NCBI RefSeq assembly: GCF_017614965.1
Contig: NZ_WVUG01000024.1
Coordinates: 1-52,607, forward strand
DNA: 52,607 bases
Reading direction: 5' to 3'
DNA from: Streptomyces griseorubiginosus
GTDB taxonomy: Bacteria; Actinomycetota; Actinomycetes; Streptomycetales; Streptomycetaceae
Shown: positions 41,186 to 49,474 of the stretch, piece after piece
Layout of the letters: the number at the start of each line of letters is the position of its first letter
How positions within the stretch are numbered: position 1 is the first letter of the stretch
Notes under the pieces: generated by a model
Databases searched by the model: none
What the model was told of the DNA's origin: nothing
What the model saw: only the letters and a program-made list of their open reading frames with translations
Program-made: the position numbers and the translations under genes

Positions 41186-42475
41186 TCAGTGGGGAGCGCG
41201 CTCCTCCAGCGCCGTCCGCCAGGCCGGGACCGGCCCCTCGGGAGCGGGTTCCAGGCGCCGCCCGCCACGGGCGAAGAAGTCGGCGAGCGGCAGGATCGCC
41301 GCACCGACGGTGACCGCGTCCGGACCGAGCCGGCCCAGGTCGATCGTGACCTTCTCGGCCGGGTGCCGCAGCGCGTACGAGGCCGCGTGCCGGCGTACCG
41401 CGGGCAGGAACCGCGTACCGAGCTGGAGCCCCGCCCAGCCGCCGATGAGGATCCGCTCGGGCTGGAAGAGGTTGATCAGGTCGGACAGTCCGGCGCCCAG
41501 GTACTCGGCCGTCTCCTCCAGTACGGCCAGAGCGACCGGGTCGGCCGTGCCACCCTCGGCCGGGTACGCGGCGGCCAGCATCGCGGTCAGCGCCGTCTCC
41601 TCGTCGGTGCCCTCCGGGGGCCGTCCGCCCTCCTCGCGCCAGCGTTCCAGCAGGGACTCCGCCCCGGCGTAGGCCTCCAGGCAGCCGAGCGCGCCGCACC
41701 GGCAGCGGCGCCCCCTGACCCGTACCGTCAGATGCCCCCACTCGACGGCCCGGCCGTGCTCCACCTCCGGGGTGACCAGACAGGCGCCGACGCCGGAGCC
41801 GAACAGGACGACGATCGCGTTGTGGGCCCCGCGTCCGGCGCCGAACCACATCTCGGCCTGGCCGAGGGTCTTGGCGCCGTTGTCGATGAAGCAGCGGACG
41901 GTGTCCGGGAGCCCGGACGTCGAGCGGAGCAGCGCCTCCAGCGGGACCGCGTCCCAGCCGATGGTCTGCCCGTGCACGACGGCGCCGCGGTCGGAGGTGT
42001 GCTCGACGATGCCGGGGACGCCGATGCCGACGCCCAGCAGCCGGCCGGTGTCGACTCCGGTGCCGGCGAGCACCTCGGCGATTCCGTCGCGGATGTGGCC
42101 GACGATGACCTCGACCTCGTACCGCTGCTGGGTGAGGGGCCGCTCGGCGCGGGCGAGTTCGGTGAGGGTGAGGTCGAACAGCTCGACGCGGACGCGGGTC
42201 TCGCCGACGTCGACGCCGATCATGTGGCCGGCGCCGGGTGCCACGCGCAGCAGGGTGCGGGGGCGGCCGCCGTCGGAGTCGACGCTGCCGGCCTCCTCGA
42301 CCAGCCCGTCGGCGACCAGGTCCGCGACGACGTTGCTCACCGAGCCGGAGCTCAGTCCGGTGACCGGGCCGAGCTCGAAGCGGCTGAGCGGTCCGTCGAA
42401 GTAGAGCCGCTGCAGCACGGCCGTGCGGTTGGCCCGCCTGAGGTCCCGTACCGTACGCCCGTTCCGCCCTGCCAT
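41186..42475 (-). CDS. ROK family transcriptional regulator
   Basis: A 429-residue ROK repressor. An N-terminal winged HTH (residues about 12-80: ANRTAVLQRLYFDGPLSRFELGPVTGLSSGSVSNVVADLVADGLV) is followed by a ROK/actin-fold sugar-sensing domain with the zinc motif CRCGALGCLEAYAG. A sugar kinase activity is unlikely because the HTH is present. It probably binds the CTTAG...CTAAG operator just upstream. ATG 42475 is the start; the frame upstream has no homology. Likely to control sugar uptake or metabolism; targets unknown. Confidence 0.9.
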   Translation of the reverse strand: MAGRNGRTVRDLRRANRTAVLQRLYFDGPLSRFELGPVTGLSSGSVSNVVADLVADGLVEEAGSVDSDGGRPRTLLRVAPGAGHMIGVDVGETRVRVELFDLTLTELARAERPLTQQRYEVEVIVGHIRDGIAEVLAGTGVDTGRLLGVGIGVPGIVEHTSDRGAVVHGQTIGWDAVPLEALLRSTSGLPDTVRCFIDNGAKTLGQAEMWFGAGRGAHNAIVVLFGSGVGACLVTPEVEHGRAVEWGHLTVRVRGRRCRCGALGCLEAYAGAESLLERWREEGGRPPEGTDEETALTAMLAAAYPAEGGTADPVALAVLEETAEYLGAGLSDLINLFQPERILIGGWAGLQLGTRFLPAVRRHAASYALRHPAEKVTIDLGRLGPDAVTVGAAILPLADFFARGGRRLEPAPEGPVPAWRTALEERAPH

Positions 42476-42548
42476 GTGGCTCCTTCCGAACCCTGTCCGA
42501 GCTGCAACATACCTCCGCGGGCGGGCCCGGCGCGACATTCCTCCAACC

Positions 42549-42571
42549 CTTAGTTCACGCTGTGAGCTAAG
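42549..42571. promoter_or_regulatory. Palindromic operator upstream of the ROK regulator
   Basis: CTTAGTTCAC (42549-42558) and GTGAGCTAAG (42562-42571) pair with one wobble position over GCT. It lies 74 bp upstream of the ROK start and resembles ROK-family sites such as TTAGTTC...; autoregulation is likely. Confidence 0.6.
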
Positions 42572-42591
42572 AGACGGTGCTCTGCGGCGGG

Positions 42592-43563
42592 CTATGCGGC
42601 GGAGCTGGAGGCCAGATCCTCGATCTCGTCCAGGGCCGCGACGAGTTCGGGGGCGACCCGTTCCTGCCGCCACTCCTCGTGCTCCAGTCCGCGCGGGACG
42701 ACCTCCGTCAGCATGATCAGGTAGAGGTAGGCCCGGTAGAGGGCGAGCCGCAGCAGGGCCCCCCGGTCGAACTCCGTGCGGCCGCCGGCCTCGCGGTAGC
42801 CCGCCAGGAACGCCTCGTCCTTCCTGATGTCGCCGAGCAGCGCCAGGGAGACGAAGTCGGCCAGCGGGTCGCCCCAGAACATGCGCTCGCCGTCGATCAG
42901 CCCGCCGATACGGGGCTCCCGCGCCGAGCGGTCGAGCAGGATGTTGCCCTGCCACAGGTCGAAGTGGACGAGGCGCGGGACGGTGACCGCGTCGAGCGCG
43001 CCGTAGGCGGGGCGGACGGTCCGGGCCACCTCGTCGACGGGGCGGGGCAGCCGGGCCCGGTACTCGCGGGCGTCGTCCAGGACGGCGTCCAGCATTCCGG
43101 CGAACGCCGTGCGCCAGTCGGCGACGAGCGGACCGAGCGCCCCGGACGGATACCCGAACCCCGGCCCGGTCACCCGGTGCAGCCGCGCCACCTGGCGTCC
43201 CAACTCGGTCCGCAGCGGCGGCCGTTCGGCCGGCGGCAGCGAGTCGTCCCAGGGATCGCCGGGGCACGCGGTCATCAGCAGGACCTCACGCTCGGCGTCG
43301 AGCGCGACCACTCGCGGTGCGGGCACGTCGGCCTGCTCGGCGCCCCGGTAGAACTCCGCCTCCGCGACGAGCAACCTTCGCTCGTGGCGCAGGCCCGGGG
43401 TGTCCGGCGCGACCTTGAGCACATAGCGGACACCGTCGGTGAGCCGCAGCTCCTCGACGGTGTTGTAGGTGCCGCCGCTCAGGGGCCGCAGCCGGGCGAG
43501 TCGGTCGGGCGGGATGTCCGCGCCCGCCAGGATGCCTCGGGCCCGCTCCCAGGAGTCCACCAC
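42592..43563 (-). CDS. Aminoglycoside phosphotransferase-like kinase
   Basis: A 323-residue APH/choline-kinase-like protein. The phosphate-binding strand region is LRPLSGGTYNTVEELRLTDGVRYVLKVAPD (the Lys of the active site in VLKV), the catalytic loop HFDLWQGNILL (HxDxxxxN) and the metal motif GLIDGERMFWGDPLAD. APH enzymes phosphorylate antibiotics or small metabolites such as sugars or methylthioribose; the target is not known. GTG 43563 is the start (several GTG options are adjacent). It lies between the ROK gene and a pseudogene, with no obvious functional partner. Confidence 0.82.
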   Translation of the reverse strand: MVDSWERARGILAGADIPPDRLARLRPLSGGTYNTVEELRLTDGVRYVLKVAPDTPGLRHERRLLVAEAEFYRGAEQADVPAPRVVALDAEREVLLMTACPGDPWDDSLPPAERPPLRTELGRQVARLHRVTGPGFGYPSGALGPLVADWRTAFAGMLDAVLDDAREYRARLPRPVDEVARTVRPAYGALDAVTVPRLVHFDLWQGNILLDRSAREPRIGGLIDGERMFWGDPLADFVSLALLGDIRKDEAFLAGYREAGGRTEFDRGALLRLALYRAYLYLIMLTEVVPRGLEHEEWRQERVAPELVAALDEIEDLASSSAA

Positions 43564-43583
43564 CGTGCGCCCACCTCTCCCCT

Positions 43584-43916
43584 GCCGATCACGTCATCGA
43601 CGTAACGCCCGTCCGCGACGAGTGCGTCGATCCACTCCTCGGCCGCCTCCGTGTCCGCGCCCGGCGTGCGATCACGGAACAGGGTACGGAACGCCTCCCG
43701 CACACCGGGCGCCATTCCCGAACCGTCGCCACGGGCGCACACCCCGGCCCCGGCGGCGAGCAACGCCCGCACCTCGTCGGCGTGCAGGAAGTCGACGTCG
43801 GGTCGTTACGGCCGGAATAGCAGAGAACAGGGAGCGAGTCCGGCGCTCGCCGCGGTGCGGTCGGCGACGGCACCCCAAATCATGATCACCGGGGTGGCGT
43901 GGTCGGCGATGCGGGT
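43584..43916 (-). pseudogene. Decayed C-terminal part of a P450 reductase (CYP102-like)
   Basis: On the minus strand the last 75 residues read LHADEVRALLAAGAGVCARGDGSGMAPGVREAFRTLFRDRT then EWIDALVADGRYVDDVIG: the NADPH-binding C-terminus (CGDGxxMAPxVR, then YVxDVW) of P450-BM3-type reductases. Upstream, in other frames, TPVIMI and SLLF(Y)SGRNDP match the earlier part (TPVIMIGPGTG and LLFFGCRNP), with stops and an internal deletion. The gene is thus a frameshifted, shortened relic. The remaining part of the reductase and the heme domain are absent from the window. Confidence 0.6.
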
Positions 43917-44956
43917 CAGGGCGCGTTCTCCGGCTCGGGCGGGGCGGTGGTTGTGGCCCGGGGGATGAGCCGGGTCGGCAGGACGACGTGCCGGCGGTGG
44001 TCGGTGTCGGCCTCGCCGATCAGCTCCAGGGCGAGTTCACCGGCCAGCCGGCCCATCCGTGCCGGGGACTGGGCCACCGTGGTCAGGTCGAGCCAGTCGG
44101 CCACCGGCTGGTCGTCGAAGCCGAGGACGGACATCCCCTCCGGCACCGCGATCCGGGCCCTGCGCAGAGTCGCGATCAGGGCGGCGGCGAGTTCGTCCTG
44201 CTCGGCGAAGACGGCGGTCGGCGGCTCGCGCAGGCTCAGCAGCTCGCCGAGCGCCTCGGCGACGCCGCGTCCGTCGGCGACCCGGGCCGCCACCACCAGG
44301 GAGTCGTCCAGCGGGACACCCGCCTCGGTGAGCGCCTGCTGGTAGCCGAGCACCCGTTCGTGCGAGCTGAAGGCGAACCCGGTGGCGCCCACGGTCTGCA
44401 TGAAGGCGATCCGGCGGTGACCCAGGTTCAGCAGATGCCGGGTGCCGTTGCGGGCACCGGCCACGTCGTCGACGTACACGCTCGGGCGTCCCTGGGCGTG
44501 CTGGCTGACGTAGATCACGGGCATCCCGAGGTCGTCCAGGCGTGTGCTCTCCTCCTCGGTGAGGTCGAAGGAGAACACCAGCAGCGCGTCGGCGTTGCGC
44601 CGGGCCGGCAACCGTTCGAAGAACGCGGCCCGTTCGGCGAGGTCGGGTATGACGTAGACGGTCAGCTCCATGTCGGCCGCGCGCAGCAGCGGGCCCAGGC
44701 TGGACAGGGCCGAGCCCATGAACCAGGAGTTGAGGGTCGGCACCAGCGCCGCGACCACTCCGGTCCTGCCCGTCACGAGGCTGGAGGCGTGCCGGGAGAC
44801 GGCGAACTCCAGCTCCCGCGCGGCCCGTTCGACGCGGGCGCGGACCGGCGGCGACACGTTGTCCAGGCCCCGCAGGGTGCGGGAGACGGTGGAGACGGAG
44901 ACCCCGGCCCGTTCGGCGACGTCGGCCATGGTGGGGTGCCGTCGATCGGCTGGCAT
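43916..44956 (-). CDS. LacI family transcriptional regulator
   Basis: A 346-residue LacI repressor. HTH is DVAERAGVSVSTVSRTLRGLDNVSPPVRARVERAARELEF, followed by a periplasmic-binding-like sensing domain with the usual DDVAGARNGTRHLLNLGHRRIAFMQTV and GFDDQPVADWLDLTTVAQSPARMG. Such regulators sense sugars. It is divergent from a GH13 glucosidase and likely represses it until a maltose-like sugar is present. The start ATG 44956 gives the standard N-terminus (PTMADVAERAG). Confidence 0.92.
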   Translation of the reverse strand: MPADRRHPTMADVAERAGVSVSTVSRTLRGLDNVSPPVRARVERAARELEFAVSRHASSLVTGRTGVVAALVPTLNSWFMGSALSSLGPLLRAADMELTVYVIPDLAERAAFFERLPARRNADALLVFSFDLTEEESTRLDDLGMPVIYVSQHAQGRPSVYVDDVAGARNGTRHLLNLGHRRIAFMQTVGATGFAFSSHERVLGYQQALTEAGVPLDDSLVVAARVADGRGVAEALGELLSLREPPTAVFAEQDELAAALIATLRRARIAVPEGMSVLGFDDQPVADWLDLTTVAQSPARMGRLAGELALELIGEADTDHRRHVVLPTRLIPRATTTAPPEPENAP

Positions 44957-45048
44957 GCGCGGACGCTAGCACAGGCGTACGGGAGCCGTGGCAGCGCTGT
45001 CACGGCGTTACCGGCACGTAGCGCATTGACGGTGCCACCCTTCAGACC

Positions 45049-45061
45049 GCAAGCTTGCAAG
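45049..45061. promoter_or_regulatory. LacI-type operator before the GH13 gene
   Basis: GCAAGCTTGC at 45049-45058 is a perfect 10-bp palindrome that overlaps CTTGCAAG (45054-45061). Sites rich in CTTGCAA-like elements are known upstream of Streptomyces amylase and maltose genes. CAGCGCTG at 44992-44999 is another short palindrome near the lacI side. Confidence 0.55.
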
Positions 45062-45091
45062 CGTTGTCACAGGCGAGGAGCGCGCACCCCC

Positions 45092-46756
45092 ATGTCCACC
45101 CATCCCGCACCCTGGTGGCGCGACGCCGTCATCTACCAGGTCTACATCCGCAGCTTCGCCGACGGGAACGGCGACGGTGTCGGCGACATCGCCGGCATCC
45201 GCTCCCGGCTGCCGTATCTGAAGTGGCTCGGCGTCGACGCCGTCTGGATCAACCCGTGGTACCGGTCCCCGATGGCGGACCACGGTTACGACGTGGCGGA
45301 CTTCCGTGAGATCGACCCGTTGTTCGGCACGGTCGCCGAGGCGGAGCAGCTCATCGAGGAAGCTCACCGGCACGGGATCCGGGTCATCCCGGACATCGTG
45401 CCCAACCACACCTCGGACCGGCACGCCTGGTTCCAGGCGGCGCTGGCGGCCGGTCCGGGCAGCCCGGAGCGGGAGCGCTACGTCTTCCGGCCGGGCCGCG
45501 GACCGGACGGTGCCGAGCCGCCCAACGACTGGGTCTCCGCCTTCGGCGGCCCGGCCTGGACCCGCCTGCCCGACGGCGAGTGGTATCTGCACCTGTTCGC
45601 CCCGGAGCAGCCGGACCTCAACTGGCGGCACCCGGAGGTCCGCGCGGAGTTCGAGTCGATCCTGCGCTTCTGGTTCTCCCGGGGCGTGGACGGTTTCCGT
45701 ATCGACGTCGCCCACGGGCTGATCAAGCATCCGGAACTGCCCGACCTGCCGCCGCGCCGGGCGGACGACGGGCCGCGGGAGCACGTCGACCATCCGCACT
45801 GGGACCGCGACGAGGTGCACGACATCTACCGGGCCTGGCGCCGGGTGGCCGACGAGTTCCCCGGCGACCGGTCCTTCGTCGCCGAGGCATGGGCGGACAC
45901 ACCGGAGCGGCTGGCCGCCTACGTCCGCCGGGACGGTCTGCACACCGCGTTCAACTTCGACTTCCTGATGTCGAGTTGGGACGCGAAGGACCTGCGCTCC
46001 GTCATCGACGACTCCCTCGCGATGCTCGGGGCGGTGGGCGCGCCGGCCACCTGGGTGCTCTCCAACCACGACGTCGTTCGCCATCCCAGCCGCTACGGCC
46101 GCAAGGTCGTACGGCGGTGGACGGTGAACGAGCCCTACCGGCCCGAGGGCCCTCTGGACCTGGAGCTGGGCACCCGGCGGGCCCGCGCGGCGGCCCTGCT
46201 GATGCTGGCGCTGCCCGGCGGTGCCTACGTCTATCAGGGCGAGGAGCTGGGGCTGCCGGAGGTGGAGGACCTGCCGGAGGCGGTGTTGCAGGACCCCGTC
46301 TGGGAGCGGTCCGGGCACACCGACCGGGGCCGCGACGGCTGCCGGGTGCCGATTCCGTGGTCGGGCCGGAGCGCGCCGTACGGTTTCAGCCCGGACGGCG
46401 CGCAGGGCGAGCCGTGGCTGCCGCAGCCGGAGGCGTGGGCCGAGCTGAGCGTGGAGAGGCAGAAGGGGGACGAGCGCTCCATGCTGGCGCTGTACCGCGC
46501 GGCGCTGCGGCTGCGGCACGAGCATCCCGCGCTCGGCGACGGCGACCTGGAGTGGCTCGACGCGCCCGCCGGAGTGCTGGTCTTCCGCCGGGAACCCGGA
46601 TTCGTGTGCGCGGTCAACCTCTCCGCCGCCCCCTGCCCGCTGCCCGGGCACGCGTCGGTGCTGCTGGCCAGCGGCCCGGTGGAGGACGGTGTGCTGGCGC
46701 CCGACCAGGCTGTCTGGCTCGCCACCGACGCATACACCCCCGAGCCAGCCGCATGA
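45092..46756 (+). CDS. GH13 alpha-glucosidase (oligo-1,6/maltose type)
   Basis: A 554-residue cytoplasmic GH13 enzyme. The four GH13 regions are present: DIVPNHTS (region I), GFRIDVAHG (Asp nucleophile), FVAEAWADT (Glu acid/base) and LSNHDVVR (Asp stabiliser). QVYIRSFADGNGDGVGDIAGI and the VQTWVSAFGGPAW-like segment fit the alpha-glucosidase subfamily that hydrolyses maltose and short alpha-1,4 or 1,6-glucosides; specificity is not certain. ATG 45092 is preceded by a weak GAGGAG. It is controlled by the divergent LacI regulator. No sugar transporter is adjacent. Confidence 0.92.
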   Translation: MSTHPAPWWRDAVIYQVYIRSFADGNGDGVGDIAGIRSRLPYLKWLGVDAVWINPWYRSPMADHGYDVADFREIDPLFGTVAEAEQLIEEAHRHGIRVIPDIVPNHTSDRHAWFQAALAAGPGSPERERYVFRPGRGPDGAEPPNDWVSAFGGPAWTRLPDGEWYLHLFAPEQPDLNWRHPEVRAEFESILRFWFSRGVDGFRIDVAHGLIKHPELPDLPPRRADDGPREHVDHPHWDRDEVHDIYRAWRRVADEFPGDRSFVAEAWADTPERLAAYVRRDGLHTAFNFDFLMSSWDAKDLRSVIDDSLAMLGAVGAPATWVLSNHDVVRHPSRYGRKVVRRWTVNEPYRPEGPLDLELGTRRARAAALLMLALPGGAYVYQGEELGLPEVEDLPEAVLQDPVWERSGHTDRGRDGCRVPIPWSGRSAPYGFSPDGAQGEPWLPQPEAWAELSVERQKGDERSMLALYRAALRLRHEHPALGDGDLEWLDAPAGVLVFRREPGFVCAVNLSAAPCPLPGHASVLLASGPVEDGVLAPDQAVWLATDAYTPEPAA

Positions 46757-46822
46757 CGGTGTAGCGCTGGGTGATCGGGACGCGCACGCGGGCCACGCAG
46801 CCCGCGGGCATGCCCGACGCTT

Positions 46823-47701
46823 TCACCTGCGCTCCGGCGCCCGGCGCGCCGTCCCCGCTCCCTCCGGTGCGCCGAAGCGGGCGAGGGTGTGCCACACCAT
46901 CTTCAGGTCCTGCGGTTCGTGGCGGCCGGTGCGGGCGGCGTCCCCGATGATCCGTGGATCGACCACGCCGTCCTGGGCGATCCGGGCACCCAGCTCCACG
47001 AACTCCCGTCCGCGGTAGTCCGCGTGCTCGCGCAGCTCGGCCACCGTCAGCCGGTAGCCGGGGTGCCACTCGACGGGGCAGGGCAGCAGGCGGGCCGCGG
47101 CCTCGACCGGCGTGCCGCGGTAGCTCGCGTCCAGGACCAGGGCCTCCACCTGCCCGGCGAGGGTGACCCCGCCGTGGACCTGGGCCTCGATGTAGTCGTT
47201 CAGGGCGTCCTGCTCGTCGGACTCGGCGAGCGCGACGAGGGACATGCCGGCGGCCACCCCGAAGTCGGTCGGCTCGGCCGCGCTGTCGGGATAGCAGAAG
47301 GTGGCGCGGGCCAGGGCGTCGCCGGTGAGCCGGAGGTGCGAGGACCCGAACCGTGGGGCGGCGCCGACCACCTGGCGGCGGAAGTTCAGGGCACCGTAGA
47401 CGGGCCGCTCGTGCGGGTCGGCCGCGTCGTAGGCGCCGCCGAAGATGCGGCTCTCCCAGCGCCAGCGGTCGCCGCCGGGGTGCGCGGTCAGTCCGCCGTT
47501 GCTGGTGCCGGTGACGAACTGCGAGTGGTAGGCGCCGTCCTGGGCCAGCGCCCGGAGGATGGGCAGTCCGCCGATCAGCCGGTCGGGATGGAAGTTCAGC
47601 GTGATCCGCACGTCGGCACCGACGGCGGGGCCCGTCGAGCGGGAGGCGACATGACGCAGCGCCTGCCGCGCCCGCTCGGACAGGACGTTCGTGAGTTCCA
47701 C
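46823..47701 (-). CDS. DUF3626 domain protein
   Basis: A 292-residue protein matching DUF3626: ADVRITLNFHPDR near residue 30, YHSQFVTGTSNGGLTAHPGGDRWRWESRIFGGAYD, RPVYGALNFR and RFGSSHLRLTGDALARATFCYPDSA. Function unknown; a catalytic role is suggested by the NFHPD and FGSSHL stretches in the family, but this is not established. GTG 47701 has GGAGGAG seven bases upstream. It lies downstream of the quinone oxidoreductase gene on the same strand. Confidence 0.85.
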   Translation of the reverse strand: MELTNVLSERARQALRHVASRSTGPAVGADVRITLNFHPDRLIGGLPILRALAQDGAYHSQFVTGTSNGGLTAHPGGDRWRWESRIFGGAYDAADPHERPVYGALNFRRQVVGAAPRFGSSHLRLTGDALARATFCYPDSAAEPTDFGVAAGMSLVALAESDEQDALNDYIEAQVHGGVTLAGQVEALVLDASYRGTPVEAAARLLPCPVEWHPGYRLTVAELREHADYRGREFVELGARIAQDGVVDPRIIGDAARTGRHEPQDLKMVWHTLARFGAPEGAGTARRAPERR

Positions 47702-47741
47702 CGCCGGCTCCTCCCCCGGGCCGCCCGTCTTCGGCCGCGGC

Positions 47742-48740
47742 TCAGAGGTCGGCCACGGCGAGCACGATCTTCCCACGGTTGTCGCGCCGCTCCAGCGATT
47801 TATGGGCCGTGCGGGCCTCTTCGAGGGGTACGACGGTCTCGACCGGTACCCGGAACGCCCCGGAGGCCACGCGTTCGGCCAGTTCGCGTAGGTCGGGGCG
47901 GGGATCGTAGCCGTGGATCTGAAGGTTGGTGAGCTGGAAGCCGAGGATGGAGACGTTCTTGGGGTAGAAGTCGCGGGTGTCGATGGTGCTGGGCTCCAGG
48001 GCCACGTTGGCGAGCGCGACGACCCGGCCGCCGTGTCCGACCTCGCGCAGACTCCGCTCGAACGCCGGGCCGCCGACCGTGTCGAGGACGACGTCGGCAC
48101 CGCGCCCGTCGGTCAGCCGCAGCACCTCCTCGACCTCCGCCTCCCCGGAGTGGGCCGATGTGTCGACGACGTCGTGGGCGCCGAACTCCCCCGCCCAGGC
48201 GGCCTTTTCGGCCGACCCGGCGAGCGCGATGACCCGCGCGCCGGTCTCGGCGGCGATCTGCACGGCCGCGCTGCCGACCCCGCTCGCGGCGGCCTTCACC
48301 ACCACCGTGTCGTCCTTGCCGGCCCGGGCGAGCCGCCGCAGGCAGTACCAGGCCGACAGACAGGCGACGGGCAGCGCGGCCGCCTCGACCAGTCCCACAC
48401 CCTCGGGCAGGGCGGTGACCTGGGTGGCGGGCACGACGGCCAGCTCGGCGTAGAAACCGGGGGCGTTGACGCCGTCCAGCGCCATGACCCGTTGTCCCAC
48501 CGCGAGTTCGGTCGCCCCTTCGCCCACCGCCGCGACGACACCCGCCGCCTCAACGCCCGGGATCAGCGGCGGCCGGCCGGCCCGGTGGTACTTGCCCGCC
48601 CTGATCAGCGCGTCCGCACGGTTCACCCCCGCGGCCGCGACCCGCAACAGGACCTCACCGGGACCCGCCACCGGGTCGGGCACCTCGACCGGCACCAGCA
48701 CCTCGGGCCCGCCGAACTCGTCGATCCGTACCGCACGCAT
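47742..48740 (-). CDS. Quinone oxidoreductase-like MDR protein
   Basis: A 332-residue zinc-free MDR protein. GroES-like N-terminus with VRIDEFGGPEVLVPVEVPDP, NADP site KAAASGVGSAAVQIAAETGARVIALAG, and C-terminal VVLDTVGGPAFERSLREVGHGGRVV. It belongs to the quinone/zeta-crystallin branch and reduces quinones or enones with NADPH. ATG 48740 is chosen, since the longer frame to 48818 runs into the operators. Divergent from a CGNR regulator with three operator copies, so strongly inducible control is likely. Confidence 0.92.
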   Translation of the reverse strand: MRAVRIDEFGGPEVLVPVEVPDPVAGPGEVLLRVAAAGVNRADALIRAGKYHRAGRPPLIPGVEAAGVVAAVGEGATELAVGQRVMALDGVNAPGFYAELAVVPATQVTALPEGVGLVEAAALPVACLSAWYCLRRLARAGKDDTVVVKAAASGVGSAAVQIAAETGARVIALAGSAEKAAWAGEFGAHDVVDTSAHSGEAEVEEVLRLTDGRGADVVLDTVGGPAFERSLREVGHGGRVVALANVALEPSTIDTRDFYPKNVSILGFQLTNLQIHGYDPRPDLRELAERVASGAFRVPVETVVPLEEARTAHKSLERRDNRGKIVLAVADL

Positions 48741-48777
48741 ACCGCACCTGCTTCCTGTCGCAGCCGCACACCCGACT

Positions 48778-48869
48778 GACACCGGTTGAAGTGGTGTCAC
48801 TCTCCGACACCCGTTCAACCGGTGTCAAGAGGTTCAGTCGGTGATGCCGACACCTCATGAACCGGTGTA
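48778..48869. promoter_or_regulatory. Three copies of a GACACC-N9-GGTGTC operator
   Basis: The sites are 48778-48798, 48806-48826 and 48849-48869, each GACACC, nine bases, GGTGTC (the last GGTGTA). Copies 2 and 3 share the inner AACC before GGTGT. The spacing (28 and 43 bp) puts them across the whole divergent promoter region. They probably bind the CGNR regulator. Confidence 0.85.
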
Positions 48870-48879
48870 CGCTCAGCTC

Positions 48880-49464
48880 ATGACCGGCATCTCGCCCGCC
48901 GACCCGGCGCTCGCGTTCCCCTTCATCGGCGGCCGCCCCTGCCTGGACTTCGTGGCGACGCTGGGCCGTCGGCACGCCACCCCGCTGGAGCGGCTCCCGG
49001 ATCCGGCCGCGCTGGCCCGCTGGTTCGCCGAGGCGGGGCTGGCCGTGGATGACGAGCCGGCTCGCGTCACCGCCCGGGAGCTGGCGGACGCCCGCGTCCT
49101 GCGCGAGGCGCTGTACCGGGTCGTACGAGGCGCGATGGCCGGGCAGCGGCCCGAGGCCGCGGACGTCGAACTGGTCAACGCGGCGGCGGCCCGCCCCGAC
49201 CTGGCGCCCCAGCTGGGCACCCAGCCCTGGTCGGCGCGGCAGCCGGTCCGGGCGGCGCTGGCGACGGTGGCCCGGGACGCCGTACTCCTGGTGCGCGGTC
49301 CCCTGCTGGAGCGGGTCAAGAAGTGCGAGAACCCGGACTGTTCCCTGCTCTTCCTCGACGACTCCCAGGCGCGACGACGCCGTTGGTGCTCCATGGAGCG
49401 GTGCGGCAACCTCGCGAAGGTGGCCGGCTACCGCTCCCGCAGCCGGGCCGCCCCCGCGCGGTGA
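48880..49464 (+). CDS. ABATE/CGNR zinc-finger transcriptional regulator
   Basis: A 194-residue protein. Residues about 10-100 are the ABATE stress-sensing domain (FPFIGGRPCLDFVATLGRRH). The C-terminal CGNR zinc finger has CENPDCSLLFLDDS and RRRWCSMERCGNLAKVAGYR (Cys4 plus the CGN-K/R motif), which binds DNA. ATG 48880 is six bases after TACGCT (48868-48873), so leaderless. It is divergent from the quinone oxidoreductase and likely controls it through three GACACC...GGTGTC operators. Signal unknown. Confidence 0.9.
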   Translation: MTGISPADPALAFPFIGGRPCLDFVATLGRRHATPLERLPDPAALARWFAEAGLAVDDEPARVTARELADARVLREALYRVVRGAMAGQRPEAADVELVNAAAARPDLAPQLGTQPWSARQPVRAALATVARDAVLLVRGPLLERVKKCENPDCSLLFLDDSQARRRRWCSMERCGNLAKVAGYRSRSRAAPAR

Positions 49465-49474
49465 AGGCCGGCCG

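Noticed and set aside
37726..41313. A 1195-codon open reading frame on the + strand opposite formate dehydrogenase
   Set aside because: It lies antisense to a well-supported FdhA gene, has no domain similarity and is a usual shadow of high GC3 coding sequence.
46757..46822. A start of a gene on the minus strand (PAGCVARVRVPITQRYTV)
   Set aside because: The reading runs into the GH13 coding region without family motifs, so it is likely chance.
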